Below are positions 47,916-57,488 of a stretch of DNA of 64,000 nt, in pieces. This stretch comes from Burkholderia ubonensis subsp. mesacidophila (GTDB taxonomy: Bacteria > Pseudomonadota > Gammaproteobacteria > Burkholderiales > Burkholderiaceae). The stretch lies in contig NZ_CP020737.1 in NCBI RefSeq assembly GCF_002097715.1, positions 1,178,001 through 1,242,000 on the forward strand, in the 5' to 3' direction. The notes beneath the pieces were generated by a model. That model did not search any database. It had not been told where the DNA came from and saw only the letters and a program-made list of their open reading frames with translations. The position numbers and the translations under genes are program-made. Every line of letters begins with the position of its first letter. The first letter of the stretch is position 1.

Positions 47916-48794
47916 TCAGGGAGCGGTGTGCACGGGGTGCGCGACCGCCTGGCCGGCCTCGCGCTTCGCCGCGCGTTCGTCCAGCAGCCGTCCGCGCGCG
48001 GACAGCCTCAGCCAGTGGCGCAGTGCAATCACCGCGCCGATCACGCTCATCATCGAGCCCGGAATCCACAGCAGCAGGCCGCCGATCTGCTGGTCGCGCA
48101 GCGGGCTTAGCCACGTGAAAGCGCGTCCGCAGATCGAGTAGATCGGATACAGCTCCTGCGGCGTGAAGAAGATCATCGCGCCGAGCACGATCTGCGGCGG
48201 GATCGCCGCGACGACGATCAGGATCCGGCGCCCCGGCGCGAGCCGCGCGGGCGGCGCCGGGCGCGGATCGACGACGAGCCACCAGAACAGCAGGCCGTCG
48301 ATCACCATGCTCCAGTTCATCACGCGATAGAGGCGCCAGTCGAGCATCGCGACGAAGTGGATCGGCGACAGCAGCCAGAAATAGATCAGCCCGACGAACA
48401 GCACGACCGCGACGACCGGGTTGAACACGACGTCGAGCGTCGCGCGCACCGGCCGCCACGCGAGCGCGGGGCGCACGAAGCGCTGCCGCCAGCGGAACGG
48501 AATGCCCGCGCGGATCGCCGCGCCCGGATAGGCGAGCGCGATGAAGAACGGCCCGAGGTGGTGCAGCACGAGGTGCTGCGCGCGATGCAGGAAGAACTCG
48601 TGCTCGAAGAAGTAGTCGAGCCGCGTGTGCAGCGCGACGTACAGCGCCGTCAGCCCGAGCCAGAACGAGAATTGCCGCAGCGGCGTGACCTTGGCCTTCT
48701 TCACGCCGCGCGCGAACAGCACGCCGGCCGCCAGCACCGCGACGACCACGGTCGGCGACGGTTCCCACGGATCGAGCCAGTACAGGAGATCCAT
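47916..48794 (-). CDS. Cytochrome c oxidase assembly membrane protein (caa3 CtaG family)
   Basis: A 292-residue polytopic membrane protein with about seven hydrophobic segments. Conserved histidines lie in EHEFFLHRAQHLVLHHLGPF and in SPIHFVAM, the pattern of the caa3_CtaG family involved in copper delivery to heme-copper oxidases. It is encoded with a PCuAC chaperone (9 bp upstream) and a Sco protein, all minus strand, which strongly supports a role in CuA/CuB site assembly. Confidence 0.88.
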   Translation of the reverse strand: MDLLYWLDPWEPSPTVVVAVLAAGVLFARGVKKAKVTPLRQFSFWLGLTALYVALHTRLDYFFEHEFFLHRAQHLVLHHLGPFFIALAYPGAAIRAGIPFRWRQRFVRPALAWRPVRATLDVVFNPVVAVVLFVGLIYFWLLSPIHFVAMLDWRLYRVMNWSMVIDGLLFWWLVVDPRPAPPARLAPGRRILIVVAAIPPQIVLGAMIFFTPQELYPIYSICGRAFTWLSPLRDQQIGGLLLWIPGSMMSVIGAVIALRHWLRLSARGRLLDERAAKREAGQAVAHPVHTAP

Positions 48795-48803
48795 CGCGCG
48801 GCG

Positions 48804-49244
48804 TTACTTCGCCTGGGCCGGCGACTTCACCGCGAACGGCGTGTCGAGCGTCTCGCCGTCGGAGAATTTCAGGCGCATGCGCACCGTGTCGCCGGGCTTG
48901 ATCGCGTGCTTCGGCTCCTCGAGCATGAAGTGGTAGCCGCCCGGCGCGATGTCGACCTTGCCGCGCGCGGGAATCGTCAGCTTGTCGACCATCTCCATCT
49001 TTTGCGTCGAGCCGTTCGAGACGGTCTGGTGCAGCATCGCCATTCCATAGTCGGGGCTGTCGACGTCGACGAGGTCGACCGGCTTGTCGCTCGTGTTGAC
49101 GAGCGTCACGTAGCCGCCCGCGGGAAGCTTGTTCGGCAGCCAGCGCACCCAGCCGTTCTGCGCGGAGATCGCGCCGGCGGCGTAGGCGTGGGCGCCGACG
49201 GACAGTGCGGCGAGGAGGGCGAGCGTCTTGAGTTTCGTTGTCAT
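48804..49244 (-). CDS. Periplasmic copper chaperone PCu(A)C
   Basis: A 146-residue exported protein; the signal peptide ends near AYA (21-23). The PCuAC copper motif is visible as MLHQTV, KMEM and GGYHFMLEEP, i.e. the H-M...M...H-x-M arrangement that binds Cu(I). It lies in the Sco-PCuAC-CtaG-like minus-strand set, 9 bp after the Sco stop. Confidence 0.93.
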   Translation of the reverse strand: MTTKLKTLALLAALSVGAHAYAAGAISAQNGWVRWLPNKLPAGGYVTLVNTSDKPVDLVDVDSPDYGMAMLHQTVSNGSTQKMEMVDKLTIPARGKVDIAPGGYHFMLEEPKHAIKPGDTVRMRLKFSDGETLDTPFAVKSPAQAK

Positions 49245-49253
49245 GAGTCGGGC

Positions 49254-49907
49254 TCAGGTGGAGGAAGCGGAGTCGAGGATCCGGCGCACATCGGCGGCGA
49301 TGGCGTCGGGCTTGTCGCGGTCGGTCGCGAGCAGACGCGCGCGGCCGTTCGCGTCGAAGATGTAGACCGCCGAGCTGTGCGTCACTTCGTAGCCGCCCGA
49401 CGGATCGCGTTGTTCCATCTGGTACGCGACCCGATAGCGTTTCGCGAGCGATTCGATCTGGCGGTCGGTGCCCGTCAGGCCGCGCGCGTGCTCGGCGTCG
49501 AAAGCGGCCACATACGACTGCATCGCCTGCGGCGTGTCGCGCGCGGGGTCGACCGACACGAACAGGATGCGCACGTCGCGCGCCTGCGGGCCGAGTTGCG
49601 CGAGGACTTCCATCAGCCGCGCCATCGTTTCCGGGCAGACGTCCGGGCAGTGCGTGTAGCCGAAATAGACGAGCGAGACACGGCCGCGGAACGCGGACGC
49701 GTCGACCGGCCGGCCGTTGCCGCCCGTCAGCGTGAACGACAGGTCGGGCAGGTGGCCGGTGACGTCGGTCAGGCGCCAGGGCGGTTCGCCGCGCGTGCAG
49801 GCGGCGAGCGCCACGGCGGCGGCGAGTGCCGCGGCCGTGCGGGCGACGCGGGAGAGGCGCCGGTGCGGGGCGTAATGGGCAGGCGGGACTGGCGGGGCAG
49901 GCGACAT
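49254..49907 (-). CDS. Sco1/SenC-family copper metallochaperone lipoprotein
   Basis: A 217-residue thioredoxin-fold protein. The lipobox LAAC suggests lipoprotein anchoring after a Pro/Arg-rich N terminus. The copper site is CPDVC with the distal His in VTHSSAVYIF. It delivers copper to, or acts as a thiol reductase on, the CuA centre of cytochrome oxidase. First gene of the three-gene copper unit. The 268 bp between it and divergent otsB hold no gene and should contain both promoters. Confidence 0.93.
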   Translation of the reverse strand: MSPAPPVPPAHYAPHRRLSRVARTAAALAAAVALAACTRGEPPWRLTDVTGHLPDLSFTLTGGNGRPVDASAFRGRVSLVYFGYTHCPDVCPETMARLMEVLAQLGPQARDVRILFVSVDPARDTPQAMQSYVAAFDAEHARGLTGTDRQIESLAKRYRVAYQMEQRDPSGGYEVTHSSAVYIFDANGRARLLATDRDKPDAIAADVRRILDSASST

Positions 49908-50175
49908 CCAGGGGCTCGATCGGACGGAACGGACGCACGGCCGACGCGACGCCAAGCGTCGCGCGGCCGGCGGTTGCGACTGTAGCGCAATTCGCCCGCG
50001 ATCGTCCCGGCGAAACGCGGGCGACGCGCCGGGGCGGGGCAATATGTCGCAGAGGCCGCATCGTTCGCGCCGCGCGCCGGTTTCGCCCATCCGGACGCCA
50101 AGGCGCGGTAAGATGCGCACAATTCCTCTCGTGCAGCGGCGGTCTTGCGGGCCACCGCTCAGACTAATCGACTCG

Positions 50176-50928
50176 ATGCAATCCGTCCCGGCTTCCCTGT
50201 CCCTGACCGATACCGCGTTCTTTTTCGACTTCGACGGCACGCTCGTCGAACTGGCGCCGACGCCCGACAGCATTCAGGTGCCGCCATCGCTGCTCGCGCT
50301 GCTCGACGCGCTGCGGCGCCGCTCGCACGGCGCGGTCGCGATCCTGTCCGGCCGCGCCATCGACAACATCGACCAGTACCTGAAGATGCCCGACCTGCCG
50401 GTCGCCGGCCTGCACGGCGCGGAGCGGCGCGACGCCAACGGCGACACGCAGCGCGTCGGCTTCAACGACGCGCGCCTGCTGCGCATCGAGCGCGAGCTCG
50501 CGGACGTCGTCGACCGCTATCCGGGCATGCTGCTCGAAATCAAGGGCGCGGCGGTCGCGCTGCATTACCGCAACGCGCCCGAGCGCGAGGCGATCGCGCG
50601 CGAGGCGACCGAGCGGCTCGTCGCCGAATATGCGGACGCCTATGTGCTGCAGCCGGGCAAGATGGTGTTCGAGATCAAGCCGAAGGGCGTCGACAAGGGG
50701 CGCGCGCTCGCGGCCTTCCTCAACGAGCCGCCGTTCGCGGGCCGCACGCCGGTATTCGCGGGCGACGACCTGACCGACGAGAAGGGGTTCGCGGTCGTCA
50801 ATGCGCGCGGCGGCCTGTCGATCAAGGTCGGCGCGGGCGAGACGTCGGCGCGCGTGCGGCTCGACTCGGTCGATGCGCTGCACGCGCAAATCCGCCGCTG
50901 GCTCGACGTGGAGCCGCAGCACGCATGA
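50176..50928 (+). CDS. otsB: Trehalose-6-phosphate phosphatase
   Basis: A 250-residue HAD phosphatase converting trehalose 6-phosphate to trehalose. Motif I is FFFDFDGTLVELAPTP, SGR is the motif II region, and GDDLTDEKGF is motif IV; LQPGKMVFEIKP is typical of OtsB. The start is ATG 50176; the upstream open frame is Arg-rich and not family-like. It overlaps otsA by 4 bp. Confidence 0.95.
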   Translation: MQSVPASLSLTDTAFFFDFDGTLVELAPTPDSIQVPPSLLALLDALRRRSHGAVAILSGRAIDNIDQYLKMPDLPVAGLHGAERRDANGDTQRVGFNDARLLRIERELADVVDRYPGMLLEIKGAAVALHYRNAPEREAIAREATERLVAEYADAYVLQPGKMVFEIKPKGVDKGRALAAFLNEPPFAGRTPVFAGDDLTDEKGFAVVNARGGLSIKVGAGETSARVRLDSVDALHAQIRRWLDVEPQHA

Positions 50929-52313
50929 GCCGTCTCATCATCGTTTCAAACCGCGTCGCGCCGATTTCCGAAGGCGAGCCGGCGGCGGGCGGGCTTGCAA
51001 TCGGCGTGTACGACGCGCTGAAGGAAACCGGCGGCATGTGGTTCGGATGGAGCGGCGAGGTCGTCGCGTCCGGCGCGCCGCAGATCCGCGTCGAGGAGCA
51101 CGGGCCGGTCACGTTCGCGACGGTCGGCCTGTCGCGCCGCGACTATGACCAGTACTACCGCGGCTTCTCGAACGCGACGCTGTGGCCCGCGTTCCACTAC
51201 CGCGCGGACCTGATCCAGTACGACCGCCACGAGTTCGAAGGCTACGGCCGCGTGAACGTGTGGCTCGCGCAGCAGCTGGTGCCGCTGCTGCAGGACGACG
51301 ACGTGATCTGGGTGCACGACTATCACCTGATCCCGTTCGCCCGTGCACTGCGCGCGGCCGGCGTGAAGAACCGCATCGGCTTTTTCCTGCACATTCCGTT
51401 TCCGGCGGCGCAGGTGCTCGTCAACGTGCCGCCGCATCGCGAGCTCGTCGAGGCGCTGTGCGCGTTCGACCTGCTCGGTTTCCAGACCGAACCCGACCTG
51501 CGCGCGTTCTGCGATTACATCGAATCCGAGGCGGACGGTGCGGTCGAGCGCGATGGGCGTGACGCTCGCGCGGTGACCGTGCGTGCATTCGGCCAGACGC
51601 TGCGCGCGGCCGCGTACCCGATCGGTGTGCATCCGGACGAGATCGCGTCGCTCGCGCAGGCGGGCGAGCACGGCAAGGCGGTGCGCACGCTCGCGACGTC
51701 GCTGCGCGGCCGCCAGCTGATCATGAGCGTCGACCGGCTCGATTACTCGAAGGGGCTCGTCGAGCGTTTCCGCGCGTTCGAAAAGCTGCTCGAGCACGAA
51801 CCGTCGCACCGCAACCGCGTGTCGTTCCTGCAGATCGCGCCGTCGACCCGCGCGGAACTGCGCGCGTACCAGGACATCCGCCTGCAGCTCGAAGCGGAGT
51901 CGGGCCGCATCAACGGACGCTTTGCGGAGCTCGACTGGGCGCCGATCCTCTATATCCACCGCCAGTACGACCGCCAGCTGCTCGCTGCGCTGTACCGGCT
52001 CGCGCGCGTCGGCTACGTGACGCCGCTGCGCGACGGGATGAACCTCGTCGCGAAGGAATACGTGTCCGCGCAGGATCCCGATGATCCCGGCGTGCTGGTG
52101 CTGTCGCGTTTCGCGGGCGCCGCGCGCGAGCTGACGGGCGCGCTGATCGTCAATCCGATCGATATCGCGGGGATGGCCGAAGCGCTGTCGCGGGCGCTGT
52201 CGATGCCGCTCGCCGAGCGGCGCGCGCGCTATGCGGACATGATCGCGCAACTGCGCGAGAACAACGTGTCGGTGTGGCGCGACAACTTCCTGCGCGACCT
52301 GCAGCGCGCTTGA
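50925..52313 (+). CDS. otsA: Trehalose-6-phosphate synthase
   Basis: A 462-residue GT20 enzyme making trehalose 6-phosphate from UDP-glucose and glucose 6-phosphate. Signatures: [12 protein letters not shown] at the N terminus, VWVHDYH-type [34 protein letters not shown], and [15 protein letters not shown]. Together with otsB it supplies the osmo- and desiccation protectant trehalose. Confidence 0.97.
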   Translation: MSRLIIVSNRVAPISEGEPAAGGLAIGVYDALKETGGMWFGWSGEVVASGAPQIRVEEHGPVTFATVGLSRRDYDQYYRGFSNATLWPAFHYRADLIQYDRHEFEGYGRVNVWLAQQLVPLLQDDDVIWVHDYHLIPFARALRAAGVKNRIGFFLHIPFPAAQVLVNVPPHRELVEALCAFDLLGFQTEPDLRAFCDYIESEADGAVERDGRDARAVTVRAFGQTLRAAAYPIGVHPDEIASLAQAGEHGKAVRTLATSLRGRQLIMSVDRLDYSKGLVERFRAFEKLLEHEPSHRNRVSFLQIAPSTRAELRAYQDIRLQLEAESGRINGRFAELDWAPILYIHRQYDRQLLAALYRLARVGYVTPLRDGMNLVAKEYVSAQDPDDPGVLVLSRFAGAARELTGALIVNPIDIAGMAEALSRALSMPLAERRARYADMIAQLRENNVSVWRDNFLRDLQRA

Positions 52314-52344
52314 GCCGCCGCCCGCGGCGGCGCCGGAAATGAAA

Positions 52345-52381
52345 AAAGCCGCAGTGCGCGATGCACTGCGGCTTTGTTTTT
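52345..52381. terminator. Bidirectional terminator between otsA and the ABC exporter
   Basis: A 13-bp perfect stem AAAGCCGCAGTGC/GCACTGCGGCTTT with a GCGAT loop, flanked by As on the left and Ts on the right, fits both convergent genes. Confidence 0.9.
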
Positions 52382-52399
52382 GGGCGGATGCGCCGCGCG

Positions 52400-54232
52400 T
52401 CAGGCGACGCGTTCGCCGGGCGCCGGGCCGCCGTCGGGCGCCGCATGATGGCGGCCGTGCTGTTTCGCGAGCAGGTCGCGGTACAGGCCGGGGCGGTTGC
52501 GCAGGACTTCCGGGCTGCCGTCGTCGATCACCTTGCCGCTGCTCATCACGATGATCCGGTCGAAATTGCGCAGCGTCGACAGGCGGTGCGCGATCGCGAT
52601 CACCGTGCGGCCGACCATCAGGCGGTCGAGCGCGCTCTGGATCGCTTCCTCTGACGCGCTGTCGAGCGCGGACGTCGCCTCGTCGAGCAGCAGGATCGGC
52701 GCGTTCTTCAGGATCGCGCGCGCGATCGCGATGCGCTGGCGCTGGCCGCCCGACAGCTTGACGCCGCGGTCGCCGACGATCGTGTCGTAGCCTTCGGGCA
52801 TCGCCTCGATGAACTCCGCGCAGCGCGCGTCGCGCGCGGCGGCGAGCACTTCGTCGCGCGACGCGTCGGGGCGGCCGTACGCGATGTTGTCGTAGATCGA
52901 CCGGTGCATCAGCGAGATGTCCTGCGGAACGAGCGCGATCGCATGGCGCAGGCTGTCCTGCGTGATCGACTTCACGTCCTGGCCGTCGACCTTCACGACG
53001 CCGTCCTGCGTGTCGTAGAAGCGCTGCAGCAGCGCGAGCACGGTCGACTTGCCGGCGCCGGACTTGCCGATCAGGCCGACGCGCTGGCCCGGCTCGATGT
53101 GCAGCTCGAAGTGGTCGAGGATCGGGCGGCGGTGCGGATACGCGAAGGTCACGCGCTCGAAGTCGACGCGGCCGCCGGATGCGGCGAGCGGCACCGCATC
53201 GGAGCGGTCCGGCATCCCGTGCGGCTCGAGCAGCGTCTTCACGGCTTCGGCGAGGCGCGCGATGTGCTGCGTGACGTCGACGAGCGCAACCGCGAGGTCG
53301 CGCGTGCCGTGCAGGATCGTGAAGCCGAGCGAGCTGACCAGCACGATGTCGCCCGACGTCGCCTTGCCCTGGTCCCACAGCCACAGCGCCCAGCCGAGCA
53401 GGCCGGCGGACAGCATCGCGGTGATCACCGCGTGCAGCAGCCGCAGCTTTTCAAGATAGAGCAGGCTCTGCTGGCGCGCGTCCATCTCGGCCTTGACCGT
53501 CGCGCCGAAGCGCTTCTGCTCGCGCAGCGTCATGCCGAACGCGCGCACGAGGCCCATGTTGCCGATCACGTCGACGAGCTCGCCGTCGACCGCGGCGGCT
53601 TTCGCCGCGAAGGTGTGATGGCGCGCGGAGCCGCGTCCGGCGAGCTTGAACAGCACGACGGAGAGCACCGCCGAGCAGCCGAGCAGGCCGGCCGCCATCA
53701 GCGGGTTGACGACGATGATCATCAGGATCGCGCCCATCACCGCGATGCACGGCGGCAGCACGTTCCACGCCATCGTGTTCTCCGACGTGTAGACGGCGTT
53801 CGACGTCGCGGTGATGCGGCTCGCGAGCGTGCCGGGCTGCTTTTCCGCGTAGTACGTCGGCGAGTGGCCGATCAGGTACTGGAACAGGTCGCGCCGCAGG
53901 TCGCCCGTGACCGCGACGAACGTGTGGGCGGCGAACCAGCCGCCGACGCGCCACAGCAGGTTGTCGGCGGCGATCAGGCCGACGAGCAGCGCGAATGCGC
54001 TCCACAGCGGGCCCGGGTGGTGGCGGCCGGTCGCGAGGACGTCGATCAGGTGCTTGATCGCGTATTGCGAGCCGAGCGCGCAGCCGACGGCGGCCAGCAC
54101 GCTGACGAGCACGACGAGGTGCGCGACCGGATGCAGGCGGATGTAACGGAACAGGAACGCGAGTGGCCGGTGCGCGTAGCTCGACAGCTTCGCGTTGTAG
54201 GCGTTGCGCTGGGCAGGGGTGAGAGCTTCCAA
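52400..54232 (-). CDS. ABC exporter, fused permease and ATPase (MsbA-like)
   Basis: A 610-residue half-transporter. About six transmembrane helices occupy residues 25-330. The nucleotide-binding domain has Walker A IGKSGAGKST, signature LSGGQRQR, Walker B ILLLDEATSALD and an H-loop in IAHRLST. It probably works as a homodimer. Substrate is unknown; lipid or peptide export is typical. The start is a TTG at 54232 with no better codon nearby. It faces away from the glycosyltransferase gene. Confidence 0.9.
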   Translation of the reverse strand: MEALTPAQRNAYNAKLSSYAHRPLAFLFRYIRLHPVAHLVVLVSVLAAVGCALGSQYAIKHLIDVLATGRHHPGPLWSAFALLVGLIAADNLLWRVGGWFAAHTFVAVTGDLRRDLFQYLIGHSPTYYAEKQPGTLASRITATSNAVYTSENTMAWNVLPPCIAVMGAILMIIVVNPLMAAGLLGCSAVLSVVLFKLAGRGSARHHTFAAKAAAVDGELVDVIGNMGLVRAFGMTLREQKRFGATVKAEMDARQQSLLYLEKLRLLHAVITAMLSAGLLGWALWLWDQGKATSGDIVLVSSLGFTILHGTRDLAVALVDVTQHIARLAEAVKTLLEPHGMPDRSDAVPLAASGGRVDFERVTFAYPHRRPILDHFELHIEPGQRVGLIGKSGAGKSTVLALLQRFYDTQDGVVKVDGQDVKSITQDSLRHAIALVPQDISLMHRSIYDNIAYGRPDASRDEVLAAARDARCAEFIEAMPEGYDTIVGDRGVKLSGGQRQRIAIARAILKNAPILLLDEATSALDSASEEAIQSALDRLMVGRTVIAIAHRLSTLRNFDRIIVMSSGKVIDDGSPEVLRNRPGLYRDLLAKQHGRHHAAPDGGPAPGERVA

Positions 54233-54807
54233 AATATGCGTGCGGTGAATCGGTGGTTGAACGTCGCGGCCGGACCGGATGCCGACCTGCGGCCGGACGC
54301 AACGTAATCCGGCATTGTAAACAAGGCCGTGCCTCGCGCTGCGCGAATCTTGCCGAAGGCGGGGGATACCCCGTTAATTTTGGGATAGAATCCGGCATCC
54401 CGCGCCGTGCGGCGGGGACCGTGTTCGCGGTCCCGGTCGTGCGAATGGCGGCGAGGAATGCCAAAAACGGGCCTTCCACTCTAGAACGGACACCAAAGTC
54501 CGCGGGTTGCAAAGTGTTGCCGCTTTGTAACAAAGTAAAGAGTTTGAAATGTTGTGCGCCGTATCAGGATTAACCCTAGATAATCGGCTCCGGGTTCGCG
54601 CCTTGCTATTTTTACGAACCCCTGTCAACGGGTCTTCGTTTCAAACGTTCTATGCCTGTCGCGTCGCCGACGCTCCTTGAGCAGCGCGGGTCCGACGCCG
54701 CCAGCAGGCCGATTCGTCCGATTGTCGGACGAGATGCGTCCAGCCAGGATCGCCGGCAGGCTGCTGACCCAACGCTTGGTTTATTGCCGATTTTTTAGGA
54801 GTTACGC
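54233..54807. promoter_or_regulatory. 575-bp divergent intergenic region, AT-richer than its flanks
   Basis: No gene is supported. The centre (54510-54560) is AT-rich and contains the inverted repeat CTTTG-TAA-CAAAG (54523-54535) and GGGGATACCCC near 54362-54372. AGGAG at 54798-54802 serves the downstream gene. Promoters for both neighbours must lie here, and a leader RNA or small RNA cannot be excluded. Confidence 0.5.
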
Positions 54808-55872
54808 ATGCGAATCGCCCAAATCGCTCCGTTGCACGAAGCGGTTCCCCCGAAGCTGTATGGTGGTACCGAACGGGTGGTGTCCTACCTGACCGAAGCA
54901 CTCGTCGAGATGGGGCATGACGTCACGCTCTTCGCGAGCGGCGATTCGCAAACCTCCGCGAAGCTCGAAGCCTGCTGGCCGCAGGCGCTGCGCCTCGACC
55001 CGACGATCCGCGACGTGATGGCGCCGCACATGCTGCTCCTCGAGCAGGTGCGCCGCCGCGCGGAAGAATTCGATGTCCTGCACTGCCACATCGACTACTA
55101 CCCGTTCTCGCTGTTCTCGCGCCAGCCGGTGCCGCATCTGACGACGATGCACGGCCGCCTCGACCTGCCGGAACTCCAGCCGATCTTCAACGCGTTCAGC
55201 GACGTGCCGGTCGTGTCGATCTCCGACAACCAGCGCATCCCGCTGCCGCAGGCGAACTGGCTGTCGACCGTCTACCACGGCCTGCCGGAAAACCTGCTGA
55301 CGCCGATCCCGAACGTGAAGCCGAGCTACCTCGCGTTCCTCGGCCGCATCTCGCCGGAGAAGCGCGTCGACACGGCGATCCGCATCGCCGAGCAGGCCGG
55401 CCTGCCGATCAAGATCGCCGCGAAGCTGGACAAGGCCGACCGCGCGTACTACGAAGAAAAGATCAAGCCGCTGTTCTCGCTTCCGCACGTCGAGTACATC
55501 GGTGAAATCAGCGAATCCGAAAAGACCGAATTCCTCGGCAATGCGCATGCGCTGCTGTTCCCGATCGACTGGCCGGAGCCGTTCGGCCTGGTGATGATCG
55601 AGGCGATGGCATGCGGCACGCCGGTGATCGCGTTCAAGCGCGGCTCGGTGCCGGAAGTCATCGAGAACGGCGTGTCGGGCTTCGTCGTCGAGGACGAGCT
55701 GTCGGCCGTCGCGGCGCTCAAGCGCCTGGACACGCTGCCGCGCGAGAAGGTCCGCGCCGCGTTCGAAGCGCGCTTCTCGTCGAAGGTGATGGCGCGGAAC
55801 TACGTGAAGGGCTACGAAGAGCTGCTGCGCCAGAAGCGCCGCACCGTGCTGCGCGAAGTCAACGCAGGCTGA
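54808..55872 (+). CDS. GT4-family glycosyltransferase
   Basis: A 354-residue GT-B retaining glycosyltransferase. The N-terminal Gly-rich acceptor part is PPKLYGGTERVVSYLTEALVEMGHDV, and the donor-site block is FLGRISPEKRVD; the E-x7-E motif is EPFGLVMIEAMACGTPV. The family covers sucrose/glycogen synthase-like enzymes and lipid or polysaccharide glycosyltransferases; the acceptor cannot be told. Encoded alone, with AGGAG upstream and a terminator just after. Confidence 0.9.
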   Translation: MRIAQIAPLHEAVPPKLYGGTERVVSYLTEALVEMGHDVTLFASGDSQTSAKLEACWPQALRLDPTIRDVMAPHMLLLEQVRRRAEEFDVLHCHIDYYPFSLFSRQPVPHLTTMHGRLDLPELQPIFNAFSDVPVVSISDNQRIPLPQANWLSTVYHGLPENLLTPIPNVKPSYLAFLGRISPEKRVDTAIRIAEQAGLPIKIAAKLDKADRAYYEEKIKPLFSLPHVEYIGEISESEKTEFLGNAHALLFPIDWPEPFGLVMIEAMACGTPVIAFKRGSVPEVIENGVSGFVVEDELSAVAALKRLDTLPREKVRAAFEARFSSKVMARNYVKGYEELLRQKRRTVLREVNAG

Positions 55873-55876
55873 ATCC

Positions 55877-55902
55877 GGCCGGCCGCCTCGGCGGCCGGCT
55901 TC
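55877..55902 (+). terminator. Terminator of the glycosyltransferase gene
   Basis: GCCGGCCGC/GCGGCCGGC stem with a CTCG loop, 5 bp after the stop; only two Ts follow. A second GC-rich hairpin lies at about 55905-55943. Confidence 0.6.
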
Positions 55903-56111
55903 ACGGCGACGCCCCGTCCGGGTCTTCCGGCGGGGCGTCGTCGCATTTGCGGCGCCGATGGCCGATTTGTTGTATTCTCGCCGCGCCCGGCGGCCGCGAC
56001 GGGCCGGAACGCGTCCGCGCACGCGTGCTGTTCGTCTGTCCAGCCGGTAATGTCCCTATAATGGCCGTGCCGTAAAATCCGGCCCCGCAGATCATCGAGA
56101 GGAGAGCAGTC

Positions 56112-56927
56112 TTGGCGAGAACGAAACCCACGCGCGCAGCCCCGGCCCCCGGCGCCGGCGTGATCTTCGCGTTGCGCGCGATCGGTCTCGTGCTGCTCGC
56201 GCGGTGGCTGTTCTCGATGTCGCAGATGGGCTACCGCGAGTCGTTGTCGGCGATGGCGTCGTCGCCGTGGGCGTTCGTCTACCTGGTGCTGATCTTCCTG
56301 CTGCTCGCATTGCCGGGCGCGGCGGCGCGCGCCGAGCGTCCGTTTCATCCGCTGCCGCAATGGCTGCGCCAGGCGCTTCGTTTCTTCGCGCTGATCGGTT
56401 TCCTGTTCGCCGTCTGGTCGATCGGCGCCTACGTGTGGGCGGCCGGCTGGCGCCGGGCGATGCATGCGGTGACCGCGACCAACGGCTGGCTCGTCGCCGC
56501 GCCGGCGCTGTACGCGGCCATCGTCTGGATCTGCCGGCCCCGGCCGCTGTGGCGCACCAACGTCGCCGCGCGGCGGTTCGCGGTCGGCCGCTACGCGATC
56601 TCCCTCGATACGCTCACGCGCACCGTGATTGTCTGGATGGAAAGCCGCAAGGTCGGGCAATACGACGCGCGCGAGCTGTCGGTGCGCTGGCCCGGCCGCC
56701 GCGCCGGCGCGGCGGGCCCGGTTCAGGGCGACCCGCCGCAGGATTGCCCGCCGCCCGTCACGCTGCCCCGCGGCAACTGGTTCAAGCGGCCGAAGGTCGA
56801 GCTGCTGTGGGATTCGCCGGCGGCCGTCGGCCATAACCGGCAGATCGTGATGCGCGCGCCGCTCGCGACCGAGGGTGACCGCGTCGCGGTGCTCGCGCTC
56901 GACGCGGCGCTCAAGCAGATCGTCTGA
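56112..56927 (+). CDS. Hypothetical multi-pass membrane protein
   Basis: A 271-residue protein I cannot assign. Hydrophobic segments are near residues 15-33, 52-75, 95-112 and 125-143, followed by a soluble C-terminal half with a Pro-rich stretch (about 200-220). The TTG at 56112 is preceded by GAGAGGAGAG, a good ribosome-binding site. The DUF2214-like gene follows 40 bp later on the same strand, so the two probably form an operon. Confidence 0.75.
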   Translation: MARTKPTRAAPAPGAGVIFALRAIGLVLLARWLFSMSQMGYRESLSAMASSPWAFVYLVLIFLLLALPGAAARAERPFHPLPQWLRQALRFFALIGFLFAVWSIGAYVWAAGWRRAMHAVTATNGWLVAAPALYAAIVWICRPRPLWRTNVAARRFAVGRYAISLDTLTRTVIVWMESRKVGQYDARELSVRWPGRRAGAAGPVQGDPPQDCPPPVTLPRGNWFKRPKVELLWDSPAAVGHNRQIVMRAPLATEGDRVAVLALDAALKQIV

Positions 56928-56967
56928 TACGTCCGGCGCAGCACGCGGACGACACCGGAGAGAACCG

Positions 56968-57447
56968 ATGATCGTCCGCTGGTTGCTGGCCGCCATCCAC
57001 TTAAGCGCGTTCGGGGCCACTTTCGCGGCGGTCGCCGCGCGCAATCGCGCGTTGCGCCGGGTCATCGCGTCGGCCCAGGCGGCCGACCTGCCGGGCCTGT
57101 TCAAGGCCGACGCGATATGGGGGCTGTCGGCGCTCGTGCTGATCGCGACCGGGCTCGCGCGCGCCTTCGGCGGCTTCGAGAAGGGCAGCGCGTATTACCT
57201 TCACGAGCCGCTCTTTCACGTCAAGATGGCTGCGCTCGTGCTGATCCTGCTGCTCGAACTCGTGCCGATGATCGGGCTGATCCGCTGGCGCGTCGCTGCG
57301 CGCCAGCGGCAGATGCCGGACCTGGGCCGAGCCCGCACGTATGTCCACATCGGCCATCTGCAGGCGGTGCTCGTGATCCTGATCGTGTTCGCCGCGTCCG
57401 GGGATGGCGAGGGGGATTGGGCCGGCCGGGTAGGTGCGGCCGCGTAG
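56968..57447 (+). CDS. DUF2214-like membrane protein
   Basis: A 159-residue predicted membrane protein with about four hydrophobic helices. It begins MIVRWLLAAIHLSAFGATFAAV and includes DAIWGLSALVLIATGLARAF and HVKMAALVLILLLELVPMI, in the style of the DUF2214 family. Conserved His residues (HLSAF, HEPLFHVK) recall heme-binding membrane proteins, but function is unknown. GGAGAG at 56957-56962 supports ATG 56968. Confidence 0.78.
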   Translation: MIVRWLLAAIHLSAFGATFAAVAARNRALRRVIASAQAADLPGLFKADAIWGLSALVLIATGLARAFGGFEKGSAYYLHEPLFHVKMAALVLILLLELVPMIGLIRWRVAARQRQMPDLGRARTYVHIGHLQAVLVILIVFAASGDGEGDWAGRVGAAA

Positions 57448-57488
57448 GCGCGGCCGGCCAGGTCTGGCGGGCAGCGCCCGCCCGCCGC

